Below are positions 8,278 through 16,724 of a stretch of DNA of 64,000 nt, one piece after another. Under the pieces are notes generated by a model, which did no database searches, was not told the origin of the DNA, and saw nothing but the letters and a program-made list of their open reading frames with translations. The position numbers and the translations under genes were made by a program. This stretch comes from Hellea sp. (GTDB lineage Bacteria; Pseudomonadota; Alphaproteobacteria; Caulobacterales; Maricaulaceae): NCBI GenBank assembly GCA_028224375.1, contig JAOIVW010000008.1:57388-121387 (forward strand). Direction: 5' to 3'. Position 1 is the first letter of the stretch. Each line of letters opens with the position of its first letter.

Positions 8278-10281
8278 CTACTTATCTTTTTCTATTTCTT
8301 CCAAACTCAATAACATTTCGCCGTCAGTCACAAGCGCATCAACAGCTGCGCTAACCTCTGCCACAGTGCCGTCGCGCGGCGCCTCAAGCGTCATTTCCAT
8401 TTTCATCGCTTCCATAATGATAAGCGGATCACCCGCTTTGACAGCATCGCCAGCCTTGGCATTCACGGCGATGATTTTCCCCGGCATGGGCGCGGTGAGG
8501 GCGTTTGAGGATGAAGCATCTAGGGCCGATAAAATAGGACGTCGGTAGACATTTATTATTTTCCCTTTTTGGCGTAACTCCACTTTGTCGTCAGTAATAT
8601 CGTAATCCCAATTGCCTGCCAAAAATTCAGATGGAGTAACGGATACTGTGTAAGCCGCGATAATGGATTTCTTTAGCCCTTTAATCGAGGCATATCCTTG
8701 CCCATAACCGTCTTTAATTTCGATTGCGACCGAGTTCATTCCGTCCGCACCTAAACCAAAAAAAGTTCGGTCCTCTTGGTTGAGACGCCAGCTGGAAAAA
8801 TCATTCCAGAGGGTTTGATTCCATAAGTCTTCATTAAGCGCCTTTTCTTCAGCATAGAGTGCAGCGGCTGCGAGTATGTAAGCATCATCATTTTCAGAAA
8901 AGTCTGGAAATGTGAGTTCATCAATATTTTCACTTATGAAATGTGTGCTTAGTTTGGCTGCAATAAAATCTTTCGAGTAAGCAATTCTTGTTAAAAATCC
9001 GACATTTGTTTTCAAACCATTTAAGAAAAGTTTTTCGAGAGCTTGCCGAAATCCGTCTAATGCAAAACTTCTATTAAAACCCCCTACAATTACTTTGGAT
9101 ATCATAGGGTCATAATACATCGAAATTTCATCACCTGTTTGAATTCCAGAGTCGTATCTTGCTGAGGCATTATTATATTCTGTACGAAATTCCTCTACTT
9201 TCCCCACACTCGGCAAAAAGTCATTCGCAGGATCTTCCGCATAGAGCCTTGCCTCAACAGCATGACCTTCCATCTTGATATCTTTCTGTTTCGGCAGCTT
9301 CTCACCCTGCGCCACCCGTATCTGCAGCTCCACCAAATCCAGTCCTGTAATCATCTCCGTCACAGGATGTTCGACCTGCAAGCGGGTATTCATTTCCATG
9401 AACCAGAAGCCGTCTTTGCGCAGCTTTCCTGAACCGTCCACGATAAATTCCACTGTGCCTGCGCCGACATAGTCAACGGCTTTGGCGGCTTTTACGGCGG
9501 CGTCCGTCATGGCTTTGCGCACCTCATCCGTCATGCCGGGGGCGGGGGCTTCTTCTATGACTTTTTGGTGGCGGCGTTGCAGCGAGCAATCGCGCTCAAA
9601 CATATGCACGACATTGCCGTGGGTATCGCCAAAGACCTGCACTTCGATATGGCGCGGGCTTTGGATATATTTTTCTATCAGGACATCGTCATTATCAAAA
9701 CTGGATTTGGCTTCGCGCTGACAGGAGGCGAGCATGGCGTCGAAATCTTTTTCCGCTTCGACTTTGCGCATACCTTTACCGCCGCCGCCCGCAACGGCTT
9801 TAATTAGGACGGGATAACCTATTTCGCCCGCCTTGGCTTTCAGCAGCTTCGCGTCTTGGTCTTTGCCGTGATAGCCGGGCGTGATGGGTACGCCCGCATC
9901 GTCCATGATTTTCTTGGCGGCGTCTTTCAGCCCCATGGCTTCCATGCTCTCAGCGCTTGGCCCGATAAAGGTGATTTTCGCTTTTTCGCAAGCCCGCACA
10001 AAGGCCGGGTTTTCGGAGAGAAACCCGTAGCCGGGATGGACGGCATCTGAGGCTGTCTCTTTGGCGGCCGCTATGATTTTCTCGATAACCAGATAGCTTT
10101 CAATCGCAGGTGAGGGGCCGATATGCACGGCCTCATCGGCCATGCGCACATGCAGTGCCTTGCGGTCAGCATCAGAATAAACCGCCACAGTCGCAATACC
10201 CATTTTCCGCGCGGTCTTAATCACGCGGCAAGCAATCTCGCCGCGATTGGCTATCAGGATTTTTTTGATTTTCTTTGTCAT
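8278..10281 (-). CDS. liuD: 3-methylcrotonyl-CoA carboxylase, biotin-containing alpha subunit
   Basis: 667 residues from the ATG at 10281. The frame extends further upstream, but only into the palindromic repeat. The N-terminal biotin carboxylase domain starts KKILIANRGEIACRVIKTA and holds the ATP-grasp loop GGGGKGMRKV and EMNTRLQVEHPVTE. A middle BT-type linker domain follows, then the biotinyl domain with EAMKMEM (biotinylated Lys627). It carboxylates biotin with bicarbonate and ATP for the beta subunit to carboxylate 3-methylcrotonyl-CoA. Base composition is uneven: about 8540-9240, encoding the C-terminal part of the carboxylase and the BT domain, is far more AT-rich than either side although the frame is intact. 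Confidence 0.93.
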   Translation of the reverse strand: MTKKIKKILIANRGEIACRVIKTARKMGIATVAVYSDADRKALHVRMADEAVHIGPSPAIESYLVIEKIIAAAKETASDAVHPGYGFLSENPAFVRACEKAKITFIGPSAESMEAMGLKDAAKKIMDDAGVPITPGYHGKDQDAKLLKAKAGEIGYPVLIKAVAGGGGKGMRKVEAEKDFDAMLASCQREAKSSFDNDDVLIEKYIQSPRHIEVQVFGDTHGNVVHMFERDCSLQRRHQKVIEEAPAPGMTDEVRKAMTDAAVKAAKAVDYVGAGTVEFIVDGSGKLRKDGFWFMEMNTRLQVEHPVTEMITGLDLVELQIRVAQGEKLPKQKDIKMEGHAVEARLYAEDPANDFLPSVGKVEEFRTEYNNASARYDSGIQTGDEISMYYDPMISKVIVGGFNRSFALDGFRQALEKLFLNGLKTNVGFLTRIAYSKDFIAAKLSTHFISENIDELTFPDFSENDDAYILAAAALYAEEKALNEDLWNQTLWNDFSSWRLNQEDRTFFGLGADGMNSVAIEIKDGYGQGYASIKGLKKSIIAAYTVSVTPSEFLAGNWDYDITDDKVELRQKGKIINVYRRPILSALDASSSNALTAPMPGKIIAVNAKAGDAVKAGDPLIIMEAMKMEMTLEAPRDGTVAEVSAAVDALVTDGEMLLSLEEIEKDK

Positions 10282-10290
10282 ATGGTTCTC

Positions 10291-10443
10291 TCCTTCTCCC
10301 CGTTCACGGGGGGAAGTGGCCGGAGCGTAGCGGAGGTCGATGGGGGGACTCTTTCGCACACATGTGGTACTAAAGGTTTTATGACGAAACTGACCCCACA
10401 TCCGACCCTTCGGGCCACCTTCCCCCCGCAGGCGGGGAGAAGA
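10291..10443. repeat. Extragenic palindromic element, copy 2 (RIME-like)
   Basis: The element lies between the two carboxylase subunit genes. The left end reads CTTCTCCCC...GGGGGGAAGTGGCC and the right end GGGCCACCTTCCCCCC...GCGGGGAGAAG, so the ends are inverted copies and each folds on itself. The right end shares CATCCGAC-CTTCG-GCCACCTTC with copy 1 at 8231-8255. The two copies thus flank MCC alpha. Confidence 0.7.
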
Positions 10444-10477
10444 GGTGTGACGGAACTGTTGGGATTATAACTCATCA

Positions 10478-12067
10478 CTACATCCGAAACACGCCAAAGC
10501 GTGACTCCTCTAATGGCGCATTGGCGGCCATTGCTAGGCCTAGGCCTAAAACCCTGCGCGTATCTGTTGGCGCGATAATGCCGTCATCCCAAATGCGCGC
10601 GCTGGCGAAATAGGGATGACTTTCTCTTTCGAACATATCGATAATGGGTTTCTTGAACGCCTCGCGCTCTTTATCCGTCCATGTTTTTGCGTTGCGATTG
10701 ACCGTCGCTAAGACATCTGCGGCTTGCTCGCCGCCCATCACGGCAATGCGCGCATTGGGCCACATAAACATCAGGCGCGGATTATAGGAACGTCCGCACA
10801 TGCCGTAATTACCCGCCCCGTAAGAGCCGCCGACGATGATGGTAATTTTCGGGACCTTAGCACAGGCCACGGCATGGACCATCTTCGCGCCGTGTTTAGC
10901 TATGCCGCCCGCTTCCGCCTTAGACCCGACCATGAAGCCTGTAATATTTTGCAAAAAGACCAGCGGGATTTTACGTTGACAACAGAGCTCAACAAAATGC
11001 GCGCCTTTGACGGCAGACTCCGCAAAGAGCACGCCATTGTTACCCAGAATGCCGACTTGATAACCATGGATTTTCGCAAAGCCGCAGACGAGCGTATTGC
11101 CATATTCTTTTTTAAATTCGTGAAACTGCGACCCGTCAACGATGCGGGCAATGATCTCGCGGCAATCATAGGGCTGACGCGCGTCATGGGGCACAATGCC
11201 GTTTAGCTCGTCTTCGTCATAGGCAGGGGGTTCGGCGTCATCAGGCGCGTATGAGTAATTAGCTTTGCCAAGTGTCTTGATGCTGTCTCGCGCCATTTGC
11301 AGGGCATGGGCATCATTACTGGCCAGATGATCGACAACGCCCGATGTTTTGGCATGGAGCAATCCGCCGCCGAGGCTCTCCGCGTCAATATCTTCGCCTG
11401 TCGCGGATTTCACGAGAGGCGGCCCCGCTAAAAAGATTGTGCCTTGATCGGCGACGATAATGGACTCGTCCGCCATGGCGGGGACATAAGCGCCGCCCGC
11501 CGTACAGCTGCCCATCACGACCGCGATTTGGGGAATGCCTTCGGCGCTCATATTGGCTTGGTTATAAAAGCAGCTCCCGAAGTCATCTTTCCCTGGGAAT
11601 ATTTCAGCTTGGTTAGGCAAGTTCGCGCCGCCGCTATCGACGAGGTAAAGGCAGGGAAGTTTGTTTTGCCGCGCGATTTCCTGCGCGCGCGATTGTTTTT
11701 GGCAAGTGATAGGATAGTAAGTGCCGCCTTTGACAGTGGCATCATTACAGATGACCATAACCTCGCGCCCTGCGACGCGGCCAATGCCGGTAATCATGCC
11801 TGCGCTCGGCACTTCGTCGTCATACATGCCGTAAGCGGCCATTTGAGACAGCTCTAAGAAAGGTGTTCCGGGGTCTAGCAGGCGCTCCACACGTTCTCGG
11901 GGCAAAAGCTTTCCGCGTCCAATATGCCGCTCCCGCGAGCGTTCAGAGCCGCCCAAAGCAATCTTGCCGACCTTCTCGCGCAAGTCATCCACAAGGGCTT
12001 CCATCGCCTTTGCATTGTCACGAAAGGCTGGGCTGTCAGGATTTATCTTACTGATAATTTTAGGCAT
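10478..12067 (-). CDS. liuB: 3-methylcrotonyl-CoA carboxylase, carboxyltransferase beta subunit
   Basis: 529 residues from the ATG at 12067, which begins the family-typical [15 protein letters not shown]. The frame opens further upstream, towards the palindrome at 12105. The two crotonase-like carboxyltransferase halves are present: [23 protein letters not shown] and [16 protein letters not shown] in the first, and [21 protein letters not shown] with [14 protein letters not shown] in the second. It transfers CO2 from biotin to 3-methylcrotonyl-CoA, forming 3-methylglutaconyl-CoA in leucine breakdown. It is the first gene of the minus-strand block, so the upstream palindrome probably controls the whole block. 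Confidence 0.94.
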   Translation of the reverse strand: MPKIISKINPDSPAFRDNAKAMEALVDDLREKVGKIALGGSERSRERHIGRGKLLPRERVERLLDPGTPFLELSQMAAYGMYDDEVPSAGMITGIGRVAGREVMVICNDATVKGGTYYPITCQKQSRAQEIARQNKLPCLYLVDSGGANLPNQAEIFPGKDDFGSCFYNQANMSAEGIPQIAVVMGSCTAGGAYVPAMADESIIVADQGTIFLAGPPLVKSATGEDIDAESLGGGLLHAKTSGVVDHLASNDAHALQMARDSIKTLGKANYSYAPDDAEPPAYDEDELNGIVPHDARQPYDCREIIARIVDGSQFHEFKKEYGNTLVCGFAKIHGYQVGILGNNGVLFAESAVKGAHFVELCCQRKIPLVFLQNITGFMVGSKAEAGGIAKHGAKMVHAVACAKVPKITIIVGGSYGAGNYGMCGRSYNPRLMFMWPNARIAVMGGEQAADVLATVNRNAKTWTDKEREAFKKPIIDMFERESHPYFASARIWDDGIIAPTDTRRVLGLGLAMAANAPLEESRFGVFRM

Positions 12068-12104
12068 AAATATCTGGCTCTTGATAATTTTGACTATCAA
12101 TACA

Positions 12105-12130
12105 TAAATTTGACTCTTGAGTCAAATTTA
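12105..12130. promoter_or_regulatory. 26-bp palindromic operator between the divergent leucine/acetoacetate operons
   Basis: Two perfect 12-base arms, TAAATTTGACTC and GAGTCAAATTTA, are separated by TT. The site lies between the first gene of the minus block (MCC beta) and the first gene of the plus block (which contains tetR). Symmetry and place fit the operator of a dimeric TetR-type repressor. Each arm contains a GANTC site (GACTC, GAGTC), the CcrM methylation target of alphaproteobacteria. Confidence 0.75.
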
Positions 12131-12162
12131 TTGAGGTGGTAGCGTCATAATTGGAGTTGCTC

Positions 12163-12702
12163 ATGGATTATTTTGAAAATTTAGCGAAAACACTTCTGGA
12201 AGAAGAATATCACTGGGTTTCGCAATCTGTAAAAGTAGATGTTACCAAAGCAGAGAAGCGTGAGATTGGAAAACATTCTATACCCCGACCAGAAATCGAC
12301 TTGCTGGTTTATGACTTCAAAAATAATCGTGTAATTGCTGTTGAAGTAAAGTCACTTCTCGATTCACCTGGAGTGAACTTAGGTGCTTTACAGCAGAGCT
12401 TTGAAGTCCCTGAGGGGAAATACAAATTATTTACATGTGACAATTACCGAGAAATTGTTTTCAACCGTCTGCATACGCAACTATTGGCGGGCGGTTTCAT
12501 ACAATCCTCTACAAAAGTTCAATTAGGATTGGTCGCGGGCAATATTTACAAAAATCAATATGATGAGACTGCTGAGTATCTGAGAAGTAGAGACTGGATG
12601 TATTGGGGTCCCATGGAAACAAAGAGCCGTGTGGAGGCCTTGGCTAAAAAAGGGTATGAGAACAACCCCTACGTAATGACTGCAAAGGTACTCATGCGTT
12701 AA
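12163..12702 (+). CDS. PD-(D/E)XK nuclease-fold-like hypothetical protein
   Basis: 179 residues. ATG 12163 is preceded by GGAG at 12153-12156; the in-frame TTG 12151 is less likely. The segment RPEIDLLVYDFKNNRVIAVEVKS has the spacing of a PD-(D/E)XK core (Asp, then Glu-x-Lys on the next strand). Several bases are changed from the classical PD, so I infer the fold but not catalysis. The gene is more AT-rich than its neighbours and does not belong to a known leucine pathway. Its stop overlaps the tetR start as TAATG, which ties it to the regulator. Function is unknown. Confidence 0.6.
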   Translation: MDYFENLAKTLLEEEYHWVSQSVKVDVTKAEKREIGKHSIPRPEIDLLVYDFKNNRVIAVEVKSLLDSPGVNLGALQQSFEVPEGKYKLFTCDNYREIVFNRLHTQLLAGGFIQSSTKVQLGLVAGNIYKNQYDETAEYLRSRDWMYWGPMETKSRVEALAKKGYENNPYVMTAKVLMR

Positions 12703-13301
12703 TGACCAATCTAGCCCTAAAAGAACCTTTTAACCGAGAGAAGCAATTTACCGCCAAGCGGCGCGCGGTTATTCTTGCGGCTGGACAGGCCTTTCGCCGT
12801 CAAGGTTATCATAATGCCTCCATGACGAAAATTGCGGCAAATCTGGGCCTGACCAAAGCGGCGCTTTATTATTACATCCACAACAAAGAAGAGGTGCTCT
12901 ATGAATGTCACCTCATGGCCTATGATGCGATGGATGAAATATTGAAGGCCAAGCATGACGGCGCAACCGCTTTAGATAAGCTTGAAGCGCTCTATGTGGA
13001 TTTTGTGAATATGCTAACGGCATCAGGCGTGTCTTTGCTCACAGACGTGAACAGCTTGGGCGAAGAGAATAAGGCCGACGTGCTCGCCCGCCGCGGTAAG
13101 ATTGAGCGCAAGATTATCCGCCTCGTGAAAGACGGCCAAAAAGACGGTTCCATTCGAGCGGGCGATGCGAGATTACATGTCTTCTTCTTTATGGGGGCGC
13201 TAAATTGGCTTAACGCTTGGTATGATGCGTCAGGGCGCTTAAAAGGGGAAGATATTGCCGCGCATTTCGCGCTACAAATGCGGGCAGGTATTAGGAGTTA
13301 G
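12702..13301 (+). CDS. TetR/AcrR family transcriptional regulator
   Basis: 199 residues. The N-terminal helix-turn-helix is clear: KRRAVILAAGQAFRRQGYHNASMTKIAANLGLTKAALYYYIHNKEEVLYE. The C-terminal part is an all-helical ligand/dimer domain with no recognisable ligand signature. The scoA gene begins two bases after its stop, so it is cotranscribed with the acetoacetate-utilising genes. The most economical reading is that it represses both divergent blocks through the palindrome at 12105-12130, with an acyl-CoA intermediate as inducer. This is inference from position. Confidence 0.9.
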   Translation: MTNLALKEPFNREKQFTAKRRAVILAAGQAFRRQGYHNASMTKIAANLGLTKAALYYYIHNKEEVLYECHLMAYDAMDEILKAKHDGATALDKLEALYVDFVNMLTASGVSLLTDVNSLGEENKADVLARRGKIERKIIRLVKDGQKDGSIRAGDARLHVFFFMGALNWLNAWYDASGRLKGEDIAAHFALQMRAGIRS

Positions 13302-13303
13302 CT

Positions 13304-14005
13304 ATGGGAAAAGTCTATAAAACAGCGGCGGAGGCTTTGGACGGATTATGCCATGACGGCATTACCGTGATGAGCAGCGGTTTTGGTCTTTGCGGCATTC
13401 CAGAGAATCTCATTGCCGCGCTTAGGGATAGCGGCGCGAAAGATATCACCGCGATTTCTAACAATTGCGGTGTGGATGGGTTTGGTTTGGGTCAGCTTTT
13501 GGATACGCGGCAAATCCGTAAGATGCTCTCTTCCTATGTTGGCGAGAACAAAGAATTTGAACGCCAATATCTAGGCGGAGAGTTGGAGCTCGAATTTAAC
13601 CCCCAAGGCACATTGGCCGAACGTATCCGCGCAGGCGGGTCAGGTATTCCGGCCTTTTATACTAAGACAGGCGTCGGCACGGTTATCGCAGAAGGCAAAG
13701 AGCATAAGGATTTCGATGGCGAAACCTACATCATGGAAACAGGCCTGAAAGCAGACCTCTCCATTATCAAAGCTTGGAAAGGTGACGCGGAAGGCAATCT
13801 GATTTTTAAAGCCACCACACGCACTTTCAGCCCCGCTATGGCCATGGCGGGCAAGGTGACCGTTGTTGAAGTTGACGAGATTGTACCTGTCGGCTCGCTT
13901 GATCCTAACTTTATCCACACACCAGGAATTTTTGTGCAGCGCATTATCGAAGCGGAGTGCGAAAAACGCATTGAGCGAGTGACCACGCGGGAGAAAACAT
14001 CATGA
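13304..14005 (+). CDS. scoA: 3-oxoacid CoA-transferase subunit A (succinyl-CoA:acetoacetate type)
   Basis: 233 residues. The N-terminus [37 protein letters not shown] and the motif [23 protein letters not shown] are typical of the A subunit of class I CoA transferases. The C-terminal [25 protein letters not shown] is that of the succinyl-CoA:3-ketoacid enzyme. With subunit B it activates acetoacetate with CoA from succinyl-CoA. The stop overlaps the scoB start by four bases (ATGA). Acetoacetate is the end product of leucine degradation, so this gene links that pathway to thiolysis. Confidence 0.94.
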   Translation: MGKVYKTAAEALDGLCHDGITVMSSGFGLCGIPENLIAALRDSGAKDITAISNNCGVDGFGLGQLLDTRQIRKMLSSYVGENKEFERQYLGGELELEFNPQGTLAERIRAGGSGIPAFYTKTGVGTVIAEGKEHKDFDGETYIMETGLKADLSIIKAWKGDAEGNLIFKATTRTFSPAMAMAGKVTVVEVDEIVPVGSLDPNFIHTPGIFVQRIIEAECEKRIERVTTREKTS

Positions 14006-14640
14006 GTTGGACACGCGATGAAATGGCAGCGCGGGCTGCGAAAGAATTAGAAGACGGTTTCTATGTCAATCTGGGTATTGGTATCCCGACACTCGTGGCC
14101 AATCATATCCCTGACGGAATGAATGTGACGCTGCAAAGTGAGAACGGTATGCTAGGCATGGGGCCTTTTCCTTATGAAGGCGAAGAGGATGCGGACCTAA
14201 TTAATGCAGGCAAGCAAACTATTACGACACTGCCGAAATCCAGTTTCTTTGACAGCGCGACAAGCTTTGCCATGATACGCGGCGGGCATATTGATCTGAC
14301 GATATTAGGCGCAATGGAAGTCGCGGAAAATGGCGATATCGCAAATTGGATGATACCGGGCAAAATGGTTAAAGGTATGGGCGGGGCGATGGATTTGGTC
14401 GCAGGCGTAAAACGCTGTATCGCCTTATTTGATCACACCAATAAACGCGGCGAGAGTAAGTTTCTCAAAGAGTGTACTTTGCCGCTGACGGGTAAAAATT
14501 GCATCCATATGGTGATTACGGATCTAGGCGTCTTTGACCGCGAACACGGCCAGAAACGCTTCCGCTTGCGAGAGCTTGCGCCTGATGTCACGCTAGATGA
14601 AGTCAAAACTAAAACTGAAGCTAATGTTGTTTATGAGTAG
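14002..14640 (+). CDS. scoB: 3-oxoacid CoA-transferase subunit B
   Basis: 212 residues. The catalytic glutamate that forms the CoA thioester is Glu47 in [14 protein letters not shown]. The [13 protein letters not shown] loop near residues 25-37 and [23 protein letters not shown] are conserved in B subunits. The start codon lies inside the end of scoA, as usual for translational coupling of the two subunits in equal amounts. Ten bases after the stop the thiolase gene starts, completing conversion of acetoacetate to two acetyl-CoA. Confidence 0.95.
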   Translation: MSWTRDEMAARAAKELEDGFYVNLGIGIPTLVANHIPDGMNVTLQSENGMLGMGPFPYEGEEDADLINAGKQTITTLPKSSFFDSATSFAMIRGGHIDLTILGAMEVAENGDIANWMIPGKMVKGMGGAMDLVAGVKRCIALFDHTNKRGESKFLKECTLPLTGKNCIHMVITDLGVFDREHGQKRFRLRELAPDVTLDEVKTKTEANVVYE

Positions 14641-14649
14641 GAATTAATT

Positions 14650-15843
14650 ATGCCAGACCAGTCTAAAAATGATCCTGTTGTTATTGTGGGTATGGCCCGC
14701 ACCCCTATGGGCGCTTTCCAAGGCGCGTTTAGCACTGTCTCCGCGCCAGAACTTGGTGCTGTTGCGATTAAGGCGGCCTTAGAAGAATCCGGCGTTGACG
14801 CTGAAAAGGTCGAGCAAACCGTGATGGGTTGTGTATTACCAGCTGGGCAAGGACAAGCGCCTGCGCGTCAAGCCGCTATCTATGCAGGCTTGGGCGAGCA
14901 TTGCGAAGCGACGACTGTCAACAAAATGTGCGGCTCAGGCATGCAGGCCGCAATTATGGCCCATGACGCGATTAAAGCGGGCTCTATTGATGTGGCCGTT
15001 GCGGGCGGTATGGAGAACATGACCCGAGCCCCTTACCTCATGCCAAGCGCGCGCGGCGGGGCGCGAATGGGCGATGCCACAATGGTCGACTCCATGATGT
15101 ATGACGGGCTGACCGATGCTTATGAAGGCGGGGCTATGGGTGTCTTTGCTGATATGATTGCCAAGGAATATCAATTCACCCGTGAGCAGCAAGACGCCTA
15201 TGCGATTGAGTCTGTGCGCCGCGCCAAAGCCGCGCAAGAAGGCGGCGACTTTAACCGCGAAGTTACGCCTGTGACCGTGAAGGGCCGCAAGGGCGATACA
15301 GTAGTGACTGAGGATGAAGGCCCGAAAAATGCGCGCCCTGAAAAAATTCCAAGCCTTCGCGCGGTCTTTACCAAAGACGGCACTGTGACGGCGGCCAATG
15401 CAAGTTCGATTAATGACGGCGCGGCGGCGCTGGTTTTGATGCGCAAGTCAGAGGCCGAAAAGGGCGGTCACAAAGTCCTCGCTGAAATCGTCTCACATGC
15501 GGCCCATGCCCATGCCTCAGCCTATTTCACGACAGCGCCGGTTCACGCCATGAAGAAAGCGCTCAAGAAAGCGGAGTGGGACGCGAAAGATGTCGACCTC
15601 TGGGAAATCAACGAAGCCTTTGCCGTGGTACCGATGATAGCCATGCAAGAACTTGGGCTTGATCATGACAAAGTGAATGTAAATGGCGGCGGCTGTGTGC
15701 TCGGTCACCCGATTGGTGCGTCAGGTGCGCGGATTATGGCAACGCTGATTGCCGCGATGGAAAAGCGTGACGCCAAAACAGGTGTTGCAAGCCTGTGTAT
15801 TGGCGGCGGCGAAGCTACAGCTGTATGTCTAAAACGCGCTTAG
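14650..15843 (+). CDS. atoB: Acetyl-CoA C-acetyltransferase (thiolase)
   Basis: 397 residues, a normal thiolase. The acyl-accepting Cys94 lies in NKMCGSGMQA. NEAFAVVPM, the activating His353 in GGGCVLGHPIGASGAR and the second catalytic Cys383 in LCIGGGEATAV are all present. It cleaves acetoacetyl-CoA to acetyl-CoA, or runs in reverse for biosynthesis. As the last gene of the plus block after scoAB, the degradative direction is more likely here. It ends convergently, four bases from the end of the crotonase gene. Confidence 0.94.
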   Translation: MPDQSKNDPVVIVGMARTPMGAFQGAFSTVSAPELGAVAIKAALEESGVDAEKVEQTVMGCVLPAGQGQAPARQAAIYAGLGEHCEATTVNKMCGSGMQAAIMAHDAIKAGSIDVAVAGGMENMTRAPYLMPSARGGARMGDATMVDSMMYDGLTDAYEGGAMGVFADMIAKEYQFTREQQDAYAIESVRRAKAAQEGGDFNREVTPVTVKGRKGDTVVTEDEGPKNARPEKIPSLRAVFTKDGTVTAANASSINDGAAALVLMRKSEAEKGGHKVLAEIVSHAAHAHASAYFTTAPVHAMKKALKKAEWDAKDVDLWEINEAFAVVPMIAMQELGLDHDKVNVNGGGCVLGHPIGASGARIMATLIAAMEKRDAKTGVASLCIGGGEATAVCLKRA

Positions 15844-15847
15844 GTTT

Positions 15848-16624
15848 CTAAGAAAAGTTTGGCTTACGTTTCTCGAGGAAGGCTTTGTAGCCTTCCTTAA
15901 AATCTGCACTAGCAAAACCGTCCAAAAACCAGTCCATTGATTGAGCTGTTTCGCCCGACTGTCCCGCTTGATAGGCGGCGAACATCTGTTTGCTGACCCG
16001 CAAGGAGCTTGGCGAAAGGTTTGCGATAGATTGCGCGTAGTCCAGTGTTTTTGCTTCAAGGTTATCGACCTTAAAAAGCTGATTAATAAGCCCCATTTTA
16101 CGAGCGGTTTTGGCGTTCACAGGCCTCGCAGAAAAGAGCATGTCTTTCGCATTCGGAATACCGACTGTCTCGATTAAGCGCTGCACATCACCAAAGGGGT
16201 AAAGCAAGCCGAGCTTAGCAGGGGTGATGGCATATCTGGATGTGCTATCTGCGAATCTAACATCACACGCCAGGGCTAACCCGCAGCCCCCGCCCACACA
16301 GGCCCCGCGTATCATCGCAATAGTCGGCATTGGAAATTGCGCAAGGGCGTTAAACCCTGCCGCAATATCATCACTGATGCTCTTAGCGCTTTCCGGCGTG
16401 GCATAAAGCGTTTCAAATTCTGTGATATCCGCGCCGCTGGCAAAGTGATCCCCGTCGCCGCGAAGGATGAGGGCTCTTAGGCCTTTGGCGTCGGCTGCTT
16501 GTTTCAAGATAACAGGCAGGTGGGCCCACATGGCCGCGTTCAAGGCATTGCGCCGTTCGGGTTGGGATAAGACGAGCTCCCCGATAGCGGGGGTGAGCAT
16601 TTTGAATTTTAGTTTATTAGTCAT
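15848..16624 (-). CDS. Crotonase (enoyl-CoA hydratase/isomerase) homologue lacking both catalytic glutamates
   Basis: 258 residues with the crotonase fold. The oxyanion hole segments FASGADITEF (61-70) and RGACVGGGCGLALACD (106-121) are intact, so it should bind acyl-CoA. In classical enoyl-CoA hydratases the two catalytic Glu residues lie in GCE and in the FGxPE segment 20 residues further on. Here those positions read Gly115 (GCG) and Pro135 (YAITPAKLG). Simple hydratase chemistry is therefore doubtful. It might be an isomerase, hydrolase or thioesterase-type crotonase. Its closeness to the leucine genes suggests a role there, but I cannot name it liuC with confidence. Confidence 0.8.
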   Translation of the reverse strand: MTNKLKFKMLTPAIGELVLSQPERRNALNAAMWAHLPVILKQAADAKGLRALILRGDGDHFASGADITEFETLYATPESAKSISDDIAAGFNALAQFPMPTIAMIRGACVGGGCGLALACDVRFADSTSRYAITPAKLGLLYPFGDVQRLIETVGIPNAKDMLFSARPVNAKTARKMGLINQLFKVDNLEAKTLDYAQSIANLSPSSLRVSKQMFAAYQAGQSGETAQSMDWFLDGFASADFKEGYKAFLEKRKPNFS

Positions 16625-16724
16625 TGCATGACACCGCCCAGAAAATTGACTTCACATATTGGGGCTTATCTATATCAGCTAATAGAGAAAGCCGAAAGCA
16701 ACATAAAGATAAGTCAGGGGTTAC

